From Zygnema cylindricum (taxonomy: Eukaryota; Streptophyta; Zygnematophyceae; Zygnematales; Zygnemataceae), in NCBI GenBank assembly GCA_037447655.1, contig JBBHKE010002512.1:10317-56808 (forward strand): a stretch of 46,492 bases of DNA, written 5' to 3'. How positions within the stretch are numbered: the stretch's first letter is position 1; the number at the start of each line of letters is the position of its first letter. Shown here piece after piece: positions 30,830 to 41,535 of the stretch. The notes beneath the pieces are model-generated. The model was not told the DNA's origin, searched no databases, and worked only from the letters and a program-made list of their open reading frames with translations. The translations under genes were made by a program, and so were the position numbers.

Positions 30830-31712
30830 CTATTCACTTAATCCCACTGTGTCCCTACAATACTTCAGCTTAGGAGCAGGAAGAGCTTTAGTGAGCATAT
30901 CAAGATTTGTCTCCCTGTCATCAAACTAATTTCAATAGCCTTAAAACTTTCCAAAATCAACACTTACAAAGTGTATCTTACATCCATGTGCTTAATCTTG
31001 AATTGGTTACTCAGGTTAGAGGCAATGGCAATGGCAGCTTGGTTATCACACCAGATCACCTGTGGACCAACCTGCATCTATCCCAATTCTTGCAGCATGG
31101 ATTTTACCTATAAGAGTTCTTTGAGGGCAGAGCTTGCTGCCTTGTAAGCTAGCTCCATATTCGACTGTGCCGTGACCTTTTGAAGTATTTTGCTCTTGCA
31201 TCAAGTCTCGTTCCCAATTTGCAGAACGAATCCCATGGTGGATTTTCGGCTTCACATGTCGCCATACCTTGCATCACTCCATGTATGCAGCTTCTTTTCT
31301 CCTCCGCCTAGTGTGAGTTTGAGGTCTTTGGTTCCTGCCAAATATCTTAAGACTCTTCTTCCTGCATCAAGGCCAAATTTTCTTGGATTTTGTAGACTTC
31401 TGCTTAGTACACCAACTGCTACAGCAATATCACGACGGGTACAATTAATGAAATATATTAAAATTCCCACTATTTGTCTGTAAGGTATTAGTTTCATAAG
31501 ATCATCTTTCCGTGACTCTAAATACTCACTAACAATAACACCCGGTTTTGTCTCTTCTCCCTCTAACTTTTGCCAAAACTCCATTGGAGTTACAAACCGT
31601 TTTGCCCCCGCATTCCATACTCATCTAACATGTTTCCAATAACTTTTTTTTGAGTCAATTGTATTAATCTCTTATTTTTATCCCTTTCTACGTGAATACC
31701 CAAAATGTAATT
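30830..31712 (-). pseudogene. Family C copia pol: reverse transcriptase end and RNase H, broken
   Basis: Minus strand from 31712: NYILGIHVERDKNKRLIQL (RT thumb side; the YVDD catalytic part is missing), a +1 frameshift near 31610, then PYRQIVGILIYF..CTRRDIAVAVGVLSR and RVLRYLAGTKD (conserved copia RT/RNase H linker). RNase H follows with stops: KSTMGFVLQIGNE, TAQSNMELAY, VIWCDNQAAIA (the usual E in AEAEY is M/N-altered), then KHMDVRYTL and, in another frame, DMLTKALPAPKLKYCRD, the C-terminal signature. At least four stops and two frame shifts. The 5' side is cut by the family A LTR at 31713. Confidence 0.8.
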
Positions 31713-33119
31713 TGAAATTCTATGGGCTCCATTGCCACACAGAATTCTTAGATCCAAAGAAGCTAATCTAGATAGTGCCAACTCCAAGTTTATATAAACC
31801 CATATGATTTACCCTTTCACAATCAAAACCTCATTAGAGCTTCATCCTTCTGAAATAAGAGTTTTTGTGTACTCAGTTCCTTCATAGAATGCAAAGTTAG
31901 AATATGATTTTGAATAACATTCCCCACTTTGACTTTCCCTTAGAAATGCAGCCACCTTGGCACGCAAACACTTTGACCAACTACATCCTTGTGTAGACTC
32001 GACGCTTGTGAGTCCAGAGCAAAAACAATCACTGAATTTGGTCAACTAAGTTGGTAGTTATGTCTGCTCAAAGTGAGCCTTTTCTCCAAAGGGTGCTCTT
32101 AGAGAGAGGCAGCTATCTACAAAAAAATAAAATTATAATTCCTATAACCCATCATAGCCCCTCTAGCCTTATCAGATTATCGCACACTACATAATGTACA
32201 TCTAAAGTACGCTAGCCGCCGTACTTTATGAACGGAATTACGCGGCACCACTCTCGGTCTGCCACGTGGCAAAAAAGTCGTCGTCGTTTTGTCCCTTTTC
32301 TCTCAGGCATTCTATAAGATGATGCCACGTGTTATTTTGACTTGCCTAATTAATCTTTTTTGAACGTTGAATTTCAATGGTCATCGTTCTGTGTTGAGCG
32401 TTGAAATTATATGTCAACACGGAACCAATCATAGGACTCTATGAGGTTCAACATACGAACTACTCATACGACTATACCGTAAAGATAGTACAGGTGTCAG
32501 AGTACTTTCTTTACGGTCCTTGTAAGACATCGCCATAATTTGACATTTGTCACATCCGGAGTTGTCATCGTTCTTTAGGATATCCCGAGATCCTCTAGGA
32601 ACTTGCCACATGTCATCCGGAGTGGCGGTTCCTGAAAACGCCACGTCGCCCACTTCGAAATCCCGGCTTGCACCACGACCGTCATTTGAAAACGGAATTG
32701 TATCTGGACCGTCATAACAAATGTCTATACTATTTGTTTCGTCCGCTACTTAAAGTACAGTTGTTTTTATGCCCTTTATACTGTAACCAAGTTAAATGAA
32801 ATACCGTGCGAGTAACTATTAAAAAATCTATCAAACCCAATATGTCCTAGCACTTGACCTAGACTAAACAGACAAAGCTAACGGCTATGGGTTGTTAGAC
32901 GGATGGTAGGTACCAGGATCAAATCTTGGGTTTGTCAAATACCTTTTTAGTAAACCTACTCTTGTTCTTTTGGAGAGCTTAGGTAGCCATAGCTCTAGCT
33001 CCCTATCCAGCCTTTACTGACTACAACAAGTGTGGGGGCTTAGAGAAGGGAGATAGAGGCATACTACCTCTATTATTTTCTATCTTAAAACAAAACTAGA
33101 AAATACTCAAATATTAACA
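31713..33119 (-). mobile_element. Family A copia LTR (second, 3' side), minus strand
   Basis: Starts TGTTAATATTTGAG at 33119, ends GAATTTCA at 31713; 1407 bp. It matches the 35128-36391 LTR throughout, including G-box words GCCACGTGGC (32261-32270) and GCCACGTGTT (32324). The TATA box seen in other copies is degraded. The ATG (31732) is 20 bases before the end; the following bases are family C RT, so this LTR end was inserted into, or recombined with, that pol gene. Confidence 0.75.
32892..32938 (+). other. tRNA-like hairpin in LTR A
   Basis: GACGGA...TTTGTC outer stem and CCAGG-ATCAAAT-CTTGG inner stem. Pairing is kept through G-U pairs when read on the plus strand (antisense to the element). 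Equivalent hairpins lie at 17244-17286 (minus) and 36159-36201 (plus). Confidence 0.45.
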
Positions 33120-33293
33120 CACCCTTTATTTTCTAGTCTATTTTCCTTTTGACTCCCACTCACAAATAAATAAATACTCCCTCCCACCCTTTTTTTTCCT
33201 TTCTTTTCCTTTTCTTTTCATAAAACTTTAAAAAATATCCTCGTATTTGAAACAATGCATTCGATGAACCGAAATAATAATTGCATCACCCAT
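33120..33293 (-). promoter_or_regulatory. 3' internal end of the family A element with purine run
   Basis: On the minus strand, a long A/G run (33232-33180: AAAAGAAAAGGAAAAG.., GGGTGGGAGGGAG) and then AAAATAAAGGGTG directly before the LTR start at 33119. The last block is the likely polypurine tract. Confidence 0.5.
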
Positions 33294-34050
33294 TTAATTT
33301 AGTATCCCATTTTTCATAAATTCGAGCAAAGATTTTATCCACCTCATCTCTTTTCTATCCATGCTAAATCCAATTTCCCTCTTGCAATTCAAACAGCCAG
33401 CCCTATCTCCAATCTGCAACATACTCCCACATGCTAACCCTTTTACAAGCACACCTTCATAAATGCCATCACTCCCATTTGTGATGTCAAATACATTTCC
33501 CCCCAAGTTTATCCTTAAATAAAGAGTCCTCACTAAGTTCCTCATAAAAACTACATCTTTCGAACTCATAAATTTATCCATGATATATATATCATTTTCT
33601 GAACTTTCCTCACTTTCTCCTATTGGAATCTTTCCTGTATCGCTTTCTATTTTTATTCCCAAAGATTATTTCTCCTCCCCTAAACCTTTCATTAAATAAT
33701 CCTCTTCTCCCCTATCCTTTATAACCCCCTCTAGTTTTACTTCTCCCCTTTCATCGAATTCCGTTGAAGTCTCCCTTTCCGACCAGTTTTATGTTTCCAA
33801 AATATCTATGAAAATATCCTCAATATTTTTATTTTTCCCTTTTTCAATTATGGATCCTAGATCTGACTTTCTCATTTCTAAGTCATACACTCTACACTCC
33901 TTGACATCCTCAACTACCTCCTCTTTCTTTACTTCTTTTATACCTCCAAAGCACACTGCTGCCTTCGTGGAATTTTTGTGTGCTTTTCACTCTTCTCTAT
34001 ACTACTGATGTGGAGAAGCTCCAAAATATCTTCATCCTCTTTCTCCTCTT
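33294..34050 (-). pseudogene. Charged ORF in the place of pol, family A
   Basis: Minus-strand reading after the gag knuckle runs into LNEGEDEEEKEDEDILELL, then broken Lys/Glu-rich frames, then an intact 122-codon frame (33662-33294) with IESDTGKIPIGESEESSEND at its start and a mixed C-terminal half containing GNVFDITNGSDGIYEGVLV and the pair CLNCKREIG. No DSG protease, integrase or YVDD motif lies between gag and the LTR at 33119. The position and the acidic start parallel the family B charged ORF, but I see no clear sequence identity between them. Function unknown. Confidence 0.45.
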
Positions 34051-34059
34051 CCTCATCTT

Positions 34060-35147
34060 CCCCCTCATTCAGATTCCAACTTCTAAGTTCTTCCAAACCA
34101 CGACACTTCTCCATATAGTGACCCGGTTCTCTACAAAAGAAGCTAACCTATTTTTTCAAAGCTCCTCTTTCTTTTCCTCTCCCTTTCTTTCCACCAAAGT
34201 TCTGATAAGGTTTAACTTTATATTTCTTCCTCTCATCACCCTTCCGCCAGTCACCATCATTCCTCTCATCACGCTTCCACCCGTCACCACTATTCGTAAT
34301 ATCACGCTTCCGCCAGTCACCACCAGCTATCAATGCATTCATCTTGTCAGTTCCCCTATGAAGCTCCAAAGTGCTTTCCCTCATGAGAATCATCCCTATA
34401 GTAATGCTCCAAGTTATGAGGAGCCATCCTTTTCTTCCTTACAGTTAATTATGTTTTCGTACTCATCTGGGAGTTTCATGATTAGTGTGTTAATCTTTCT
34501 CTTCTCAGATTCTACATACCCTGCACTAGCAAGCTCAACATATAACGCAGCAATATCATTACAAAACTCTATCATGCTACCGCCTTTATAAACATAGGAC
34601 TCTATTTCTTGTTTTACTAACTGTTGCCTCTGTATAGTCTCACTCTTATAGATCTGACTTAGTGTTTCCCAGATTTTGATGACTTGGTTAGATTTAAAAG
34701 AGTGATAGCTATGGACTTAGACACATATCTAAGTATGAGGTGTTTTCCTATTGTGTTTTTATACTCTCAAATTTTTCTATCATTTTCTTCAATTTTTAGT
34801 ACAGTTATAATCCTTACATGTGGAACTGTAGTCGAGAGCCTATCTCCCCTCATCATAGGTGTTCCTTTTCCCTTCTCCCCTTTTCCGTCTTCCATGGCAA
34901 TGATTTTCCCTTCACCTTCCGTTGTATCTGAAATCCGGTTGGTTTTTTGGGAAGCCCCAGATGAATCTCCGCAGTGAGTTCCACCAAAGGTCGGTGGTGG
35001 ACACCTCACTTGTCTCGAAACAATTCCCCACAAGTGTTTTTCGAAAAGCAATCCCTCCATCGTAAACTCCCAATAAGTGAAGTCTTTTCCATCAAACATG
35101 CGCACCTTATATGGTGGGCCTATAACCTGAAATTCTATGGGCTCCAT
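34060..35147 (-). pseudogene. Family A copia gag, partly intact
   Basis: The ATG at 35147 lies inside the LTR. N-terminus MEPIEFQVIGPPYKV, then RMFDGKDFTYWEFTMEGLL (FDG..Y.W motif of copia gag). After a stop near 34767 the UBN2 domain continues in good order: IWETLSQIYKSETIQRQQL, KGGSMIEFCNDIAALYVEL, INTLIMKLPDEYENII. A Lys/Arg/Gly-rich stretch (34393-34148) precedes a zinc knuckle FFCREPGHYMEKC in which the first Cys position is Ser. The protein would build the capsid. Lesions are few, so this copy is younger than the family B gag. Confidence 0.8.
35113..35127 (-). promoter_or_regulatory. Primer-binding site of the family A element
   Basis: On the minus strand, GGTTATAGGCCCACC directly follows the LTR's terminal CA. 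It matches the family B site with one change, and is complementary to the anticodon arm of initiator tRNA-Met. It is also gag codons (QVIGPP). Confidence 0.7.
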
Positions 35148-36391
35148 TGGCACACAGAATTTCGTAGATCCCTAGAAGCTAATCTAGATAGTGCGGACTC
35201 CAATTTTATATAAACCCAAATGATTGACCCCTTTACGAACAGAACCCCATTACAACTTCACCTCAGTGAAATAAGACTTTCTTTGTGTTCAGTTCCACCA
35301 CATAATGCAAAATAAGAATATGAGTTTTGGATAACATTCCCCACTTTGACTTTCCCTTAAAAATGCAGCCACCCCGATAGGCAAAAACTTTGACCGACTA
35401 CACTCCTATGTAGCTTAGAATCCCTTGAGTCCGCAACAAAAAGAATCACTGAATTTGCTCCCCTGAGCATTAAATTATGGTTGTTCAAAGACAACGAATT
35501 TATACAGAATGCCTCTATGAGAGAGGGATTCCAAAAAAGTCTAAGTACTAAGAATCAACACAAATTATCATACACTATATATTAATGTACATACAAAGTA
35601 CGATATCCGCCATACTTTATGTAGGGAATTATGCGACACAACTCTTAGTTTGCCACGTGGCAAATAAGTTGTTGCCATTCTGTCCCTTACTTCTCCGACT
35701 TCCTAAATGATGGTGCCACGTGTCATTTTCCTCCATTTTTGTGAAACGTCGCCAAAATAGCCATTCGGCCTGGCTAGCACTTAAGCGTGCCGTCCGTTTG
35801 AAATACCGCGATCAACGTCAGCCGTTCGATCTTGACGACGCGCCAAATCTTTTTCCGGCCGTTGAATTTCTAAGACCGTCATCCTTTTTCATGTTCGTTG
35901 AAATTAGTTCAAATGAAAGCGACACCATTAACGTTCTATTAAAATATGAGACTATAGATGTCTATCTAATATCCTCGCCTTAGTGGATAAGGAGAACGAC
36001 TACTAATAATATGTAGACCCAGGTTTAAATCTGGGCAAAGGCATTCAATTGTCATATTTTTGATGTTATTCTCTACATATTAATCTTATATATCTATTGT
36101 ACCCTATATCTCAACATCGGATCTAGACTATTGGATAAAGCTACCGGCTGTAAGTGATTTGACGGACGGTAGTTACCAGGATCAAATCCTAGATTCGTTA
36201 AATACCTTTTGTGGTAAATCTACCAAACCTACTCTTTGTCTCTCTAGGGAGCTTTGGCACCCATGACTCTAGCTCTCTCTTTAGCCTTTAGTGACTACGA
36301 CTAGTGTGGGGGCTTGGAGAAGAGAGTTAGAGAGAGACTGCCTCTGCCTTTTTCTATCCCAATATAGACGTAGAAAACACAAATATCAACA
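35128..36391 (-). mobile_element. Family A copia 5' LTR, minus strand
   Basis: TGTTGATATTTGTG at 36391 to GAATTTCA at 35128, 1264 bp. On plus coordinates: TATA box 35498-35504, G-boxes GCCACGTGGC (35652-35661) and GCCACGTGTC (35715-35724), tRNA-like hairpin 36159-36201, gag ATG at 35147. Together with the LTR at 31713-33119 it frames gag and the charged ORF. Flanking 5-mers (TTTAG and AATTA) do not match, so the pair may have been shuffled by recombination. Confidence 0.75.
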
Positions 36392-36880
36392 CTAAATAAA
36401 TCTAATAATTTCAACAGATTCTACATTGTATTGTACACGAAAATGTACAATTTTGAGGGTCTAAATAAAACCGCGATTCAATTACAATTCAAATAAAAGT
36501 GTTTGGCGATTGGAAGTTTACATGGAACGTGAAACGAAGTCATATTTCGTATGCAATTTTCAATGATACGTCACTTAAAACCGTACGTCAATTTTCGTAC
36601 TTTCAAGTTTCTTTTCATAACCCTACGTACGCAAATTTGTACCTTCAAACAATACCGTACTACCTTCAACATTCTCTCTCCCACGCTTCACCTCTTTCAC
36701 GTTCGAAATGTAAACAACCGCCAAGGAAATTTTACGTAATCGTAACACTCGTCCACGTAGTCACTTACCTCCAGTTCCACCAAACGCCTTCGAAGAAGGA
36801 GATACAATTGGAGATCGAATGGTAAACGCCCGAGGAAAGAGAAGGAGAAGACGTCTTTTGCGGCCCCTACAATTTGAATT
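36392..36880. other. Intergenic, no gene seen
   Basis: AT-rich, with CGTAC words. A 108-codon frame on plus (36499-36825) overlaps a frame of the same length on minus (36697-37023); neither has a recognisable domain. Confidence 0.45.
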
Positions 36881-36889
36881 TGACATAGG

Positions 36890-37895
36890 GCGCTTGAAGT
36901 CAGCAACAACACTGACGACGATGAGTACGAACCTTCTTTACACTCCATGGATGGACCCATCGACGAACCCATTGTTGATGGGGACGAACCTTTAGAGGGG
37001 TCCAACACTTTGGAGCACACCATGGAGGGTGACCTAAAGGTCTACAAATACGAGGTAGATGAGTCTACCAATGATGAGCAGTCAACCGAGAGCATAGAGC
37101 GGCAAGAAGAAAATACTTTTTATAGTGACGATGAGGTTACGGGCGTGGCATCTTCAAATCCCCTCCACAGTTGGAATTAGCTTTACCGCATGGAAACCCA
37201 AGAGACCTTTCACCAATTAACCCCAAGCTTGAGTACCCAAACTAGTGGTACCCTACACCTATAGACCAAAATGAAGCAATGGATGGCTTTTACCCTTCCC
37301 ACTACCACTTCATACCTCCTAGGGATTGGCCTCCAGAGTGGAGGTACGCAAATCCTGAAGGGGCTAGTAGCTCAGACCCCAAAAAACCAGAACCCCTCAA
37401 CATTTCACATGAGCTGCCAGCCCATCCCACCTCGATGTATATGGCAAAGGATCCCACCTGGATGTATATAGCAAAGGACGATATTAAAAGATCCGTTTCC
37501 GTATTTACACAGTGCGACATTACTGACAAACACCTAACTTAGAATATCCGTCGGGAGGATGGGTATGAGTTTGATGTGCGTGGGTTTTGCGTGTGCACCA
37601 TATTTGGGACCCAAGAATTAGTAGCATTCTCCGCTTGTGCAAGAAGACAAAGGAGGTGGCATATTTCATGGACATTAGAGAAAAGGTATTAAAGCGAATT
37701 CAGGGTTTTAGGGCGAAGGAGGAACATTTCCGCTTGGAAGAGATAGTTAGGGTTTTTAGACCTACTCCACAACCGACGGGGGTTAGGGTTCCGCTGGCAA
37801 GGGAAGGCGATATCGCGTTCGATGAATTAATGCAAAAGTTCGTTGAACTTCAACGAGAGTTTCTTGATCTTCGGCGGCAAGTGGTCGAACTTTGA
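36890..37895 (+). pseudogene. Decayed gene of unknown family, three frames
   Basis: Three plausible coding pieces in order, each in a different frame. First, an acidic piece to 37180 (NNTDDDEYEPS.., GPIDEPIVDGDEPLEGS). Then 37150-37690 with a Pro/Trp-rich part (GFYPSHYHFIPPRDWPPEW), SMYMAKDPTWMYIAKDD, and after a stop EDGYEFDVRGFCVC. Last, 37587-37895 ending in a Leu/Glu/Arg helix (FDELMQKFVELQREFLDLR). The frame changes and internal stops argue for a pseudogene, though introns could explain some. It ends 20 bp before the purine satellite. I recognise no domain; a retroelement gag or a host gene are both possible. Confidence 0.4.
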
Positions 37896-37914
37896 CGACT
37901 GATTGTCCGAGAGG

Positions 37915-40900
37915 ATGGAGGAGAGGGGACTAGTGGAGATCGATGGCGAGAGGGAGAGAGGGAGGATGTGGGAGATGGAGAGATGGAGGAAGGGGGAGAA
38001 AGAGAGAAAGAGGGAGAGGGGGAGGGTTTAAGTGAGAGAAGGGGTGAGATAGATGGAGAGAGAAGGGAGGAGAAGGAGGGAAACGAGGTGGGAGAGGAAG
38101 AAGGAAAAAGGGAGAGAGGGATGGAAAGGAAGGGGGTGAGGAAGGGGATGAAAAGGGGAGGGATGGAGAGGGAGAGAAAGAGGAGGGAAATAGAGGGGGA
38201 GAGGGAGGAGAAAGAGGACCATATGGAAAGAGGGAGGGTAATAGGGGAGGAAAAGGAAGCGAGAAGGGAGGGAAAGAGAGAGAGAGAGGAAGAGGGAGAG
38301 AGAGGGAGAAAAGAAAGGGGCAAAGGAGAGAGAGAGTACAAGAGGGGGAAATAGGGAAAGAGGAAGAGGGGGAAGGGAAGGGAGAGAAAGGGCGAGAGAG
38401 ATGGAAATAGAATGGGGGGAAAAGAGGGAAAGGAGGTGGGAGAGGAGGGAGGGAAAAGGGGAGATAGAGATGGAAAAGAAGGGGGAGAGGTAGAGGGTGA
38501 GGGGGGGAGGGATGGAGAGGTAGAAAAAGAGGGAGAGAGAGAGAGGGAGGGGAATGATATAGAAAGGTTTTTGGGCGGGAATGAGAGATATGGAGAGAGG
38601 GAGGGAGAGATGGACGGAAAACAAGTGGGAGAGGGAGAAGAACGAGGGTTAAAGTGGGAGACGGAGGGCAAAAATAGAGAAGAAGAAAAATGGGAGGGAG
38701 GGAAGGAGAGAGAGGGAGGGAAAGAAAGAGGGAGTGAGGGAAATAGAGATGGAGAGGGAGGAAAAAGAGAATCATATGGAAAGGGGGAGGGTAATAGGGG
38801 AGGAGAAGGAACAAGTGAGGGAGGGAAAGAGAGAGAGAGAGCGGAAGAGGGAGAGAGAGAGATAGTACAAGAGGGGGAAATGGGGAAAGGGGAACAGGGG
38901 GAAGGGGTGGGGGAGAGAGGCCAACGGAGAGAAGGGAGAAGAGACAGAGGAAGAGGTTGAAAGGGGGAAAGGTGAAGAAAAAGAGATAGGGAAAGGGGGG
39001 GATGGGGAGAAGGAAGGAGGGAATGAGAGAGGGAGAGGGAAAGATGGAGAGGTAGAGAGAGAGGGAGGGTATGAGAAAGAAAGGGTTGGCGAAAGAGGGA
39101 TGGGTGGAAGGAGAAAAGGAGGGAAGAGGGGGGGGGGGGGAGAAAAGAGTTAGCGAGTGGGAAATATAAGTGGGAAATGAGGGAAGGAGGGAGGGGAAAA
39201 TAAAATAAAGGGAGGGAGGGAGATAGAGTGGCAGATTAGAGGGGAAAGAAATGTGGGGTATAGTGAAAGGGAGGAGGGAAAACGGGATGGAGGGGGAAAA
39301 AATTTGAGGCAGTTGAGAGGGGAAAGAAGAGTGTGACAGCGGGATAGAGACGTGGGAAATGAGGGAAGGAGAGAGGGGATTTTAAATAAAAAGAGGGAAG
39401 GGGGGAAAAAGAGTCGTCCACATATCGACGACGGCTTGGGGATGGCGTCAGGTGGTCGCCATCGCCATAGGGAGGTGACAAATGAGGGAAGGGGGGAGGG
39501 GAAAAAATTAAAGGGAGGGAAGGAGAGAGGGAAAATAAAATTGGAGGGAGGGAGGGAAATAGAGGGGCGGTTCAGAAGGGACAGAAGAGTGTGACTGAGG
39601 GGAAGGGAGAGGGGAAAACGGGATGGAATGGGAAAAAATGAGAGGGAGGGAAGTCGCCATCGCCATAGGGAGGCGACAAATGAGGGAAGGAGGGAGGGGA
39701 AAAAAATAAAGGGAGGGAAGGAGAGAGGGAAAATAAAATTGGAGGGAGGGAGGGAAATAGAGGGGCGGTTGAGAAGGGACAGAAGAGTGTGACTGAGGGG
39801 AAGCGAGAGGGGAAAACGGGATGGAATGGGAAAAAATGAGAGGGAGGGAATGAGGGAGGAAAAGGGAGGTGTGGGCAGGATGGCGACGGCTGGGCGATGG
39901 CGTCGGGGCGACGCCATCGCCAAGGATAGGTGGGAAATGGTGGGTAGAGGGAGGGAAAAAAATAGGGAAAAAATAGAGGGAAAGAGGGAGGTAGAGGGGC
40001 AGATGAGAGGGGAAATAAGGGTGGGAGAGGGGGGCTGAGAGGTGGGAAATGATGGATAGAGGGAAGAAAAAAGCAGAAGTAGAGGGAGAGATGGATAAAG
40101 AGGAGCAGATGAGAGGGGGCGGAAGAGTGTGACTGGGGGGAAGGGAGAGGGGAAAACGGGATGGAAGGGGACAAAATGAGAGAGAGGGAGGGGGGGAAAG
40201 GGAGGTGTGGGCTTGATGGCGACGGCTCGGCGATGGCGTCGGGCCGACGCCATTGCCACAGATAGGTGGGAAATACGGGATGGAGGGAGGAAAAAAAAAT
40301 AGGGAAAAAAAAAGATAGGTAGATGAGAGGGGAAGAGTAAGGGGAAAGTGGACGGAGGGGGAAAAAATAAGAGGGAGGGAGGGGGGAAATGGATCTGTGG
40401 ATAGGATGGCGATGGCGATGGCGATGGCCTCGACCCGACGCCATCGCCACAAGGAGGCGGGAAATGAGGGATAGAGTGAGAGAGGGGAGGAAAGGGAGGT
40501 GTGGGCTTGATGGCGACGGCTCGGCAATGGCGTCGGGCCGACGCCATCGCCACAGATAGGTGGGAAATGAGGGATAGAGGATGGGAAAAAAAATTGGGAA
40601 AAAAAAGATAGGCAGATGAGAGGGGAAGAAGAGAGTGACGGAGGGGAAGAGTGAGGGGAAAAGTGGATGGAGGGGGAAAAAATTAGAGGGAGGGAGGGGG
40701 GAAATGGATGTGTGGAGCGATGGCGTTGAGCCAACGTTATCGCCACAGGGAGGCCTGAAATGAGGGACAGAGGGAGGGAAAACACAAAGAAGAGATGAAA
40801 TAAGGGTGAGGGGAAAACTGGATGTAGGGGGAAAAAATTAGAGAGAGGGAGGGGGGAAATGGAGGGGTGGGGGGTGGCGATGGGTCAGCGATGACGTCGA

Positions 40901-41060
40901 GCCGACGCCATCCACACGGAGGTGGGAAATGAGGGATGGATGGAGGAAAAAAAAATAGGATAGAGGGGCAGATGAGAGGGGAAGAAGAGAGTGACGGAGG
41001 GGAAGAGTGAGGAGGAAACTGGATGGAGGGGAAATAAATTAGAAAGAGAGATGGAGATAG
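37915..41060. repeat. 3.1-kb purine satellite with embedded GC-rich hairpins
   Basis: Plus strand overwhelmingly G and A (GGGAGA, GGAAA). From 39400 it has higher-order structure. A unit of about 198 bp is repeated nearly exactly at 39513 and 39711. A unit containing GGCGATGGCGTCGG..CCGACGCCATCGCC recurs at about 39430, 39890, 40225, 40430, 40520, 40715 and 40890. The repeated GTGGGCTTGATGGCGACGG segments start at 40207 and 40504, a spacing of about 297 bp. Antisense open frames up to 467 codons (for example 39150-40553) exist only because the complement is pyrimidine-rich. Confidence 0.9.
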
Positions 41061-41535
41061 AGTGGTTCAATGAATAGAGAGGACATTGTAGATGTTTGAA
41101 AATAATAGATATGTTGCACTATGTCCACGTTTTTTAGTGTGATTACCACCCATTTACCACTTTTGATATCGAGATATAATAAAAAAAAAATTTCATGCCT
41201 TCCGTTTGGTGCCTTGGTAATTGAATTGGTTGAGCTTTGTGAATGACCTTTGAAATGGAAAAAGTGAAAACTTTTTGAACATGGAAATAATCCTTATTTT
41301 CAATGAAGTTGTTTTTTTTTTCTCTTCACTTGCAAATAATGTTTATTTAAGTTTTTCGAAAACGTATGTCACAACTTTTCATGTTTTTGCTTAATATTAT
41401 TAATTTATCTTTCAATGTTTAAAAACGCAGAGGAATTTACGTGGTAGTGACGAGACTCGAGATATTTCGGCCCAGAAATTTCTCGAGTTGCTAACGTGAT
41501 CCGTTAGAAGATCCCTGTGGCAAGACCTTGCACTT
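41061..41535. other. Intergenic with a strong hairpin
   Basis: AT-rich; CTCGAGATATTTC / GAAATTTCTCGAG arms at about 41456-41487 form a 12-13 bp stem with one bulge around GGCCCA, just upstream of the following open frame. Confidence 0.6.

Noticed and set aside
31590-31787. Minus-strand frame joining LTR A to RT as a gene fusion
   Set aside because: An accidental open frame across the LTR/RT junction; the RT part continues only after a frameshift.
32860-33119. Independent SINE insertion
   Set aside because: The tRNA-like block is found at the same place and orientation in three complete family A LTRs, so it is part of the LTR, at least now.
39150-40553. Antisense open frames of up to 467 codons across the purine satellite (also 37850-38814 and 39508-40785)
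   Set aside because: The complement of a G/A strand has almost no stop codons; several frames are open at once, and the products are Pro/Ser/Leu/Phe strings following the DNA repeat.
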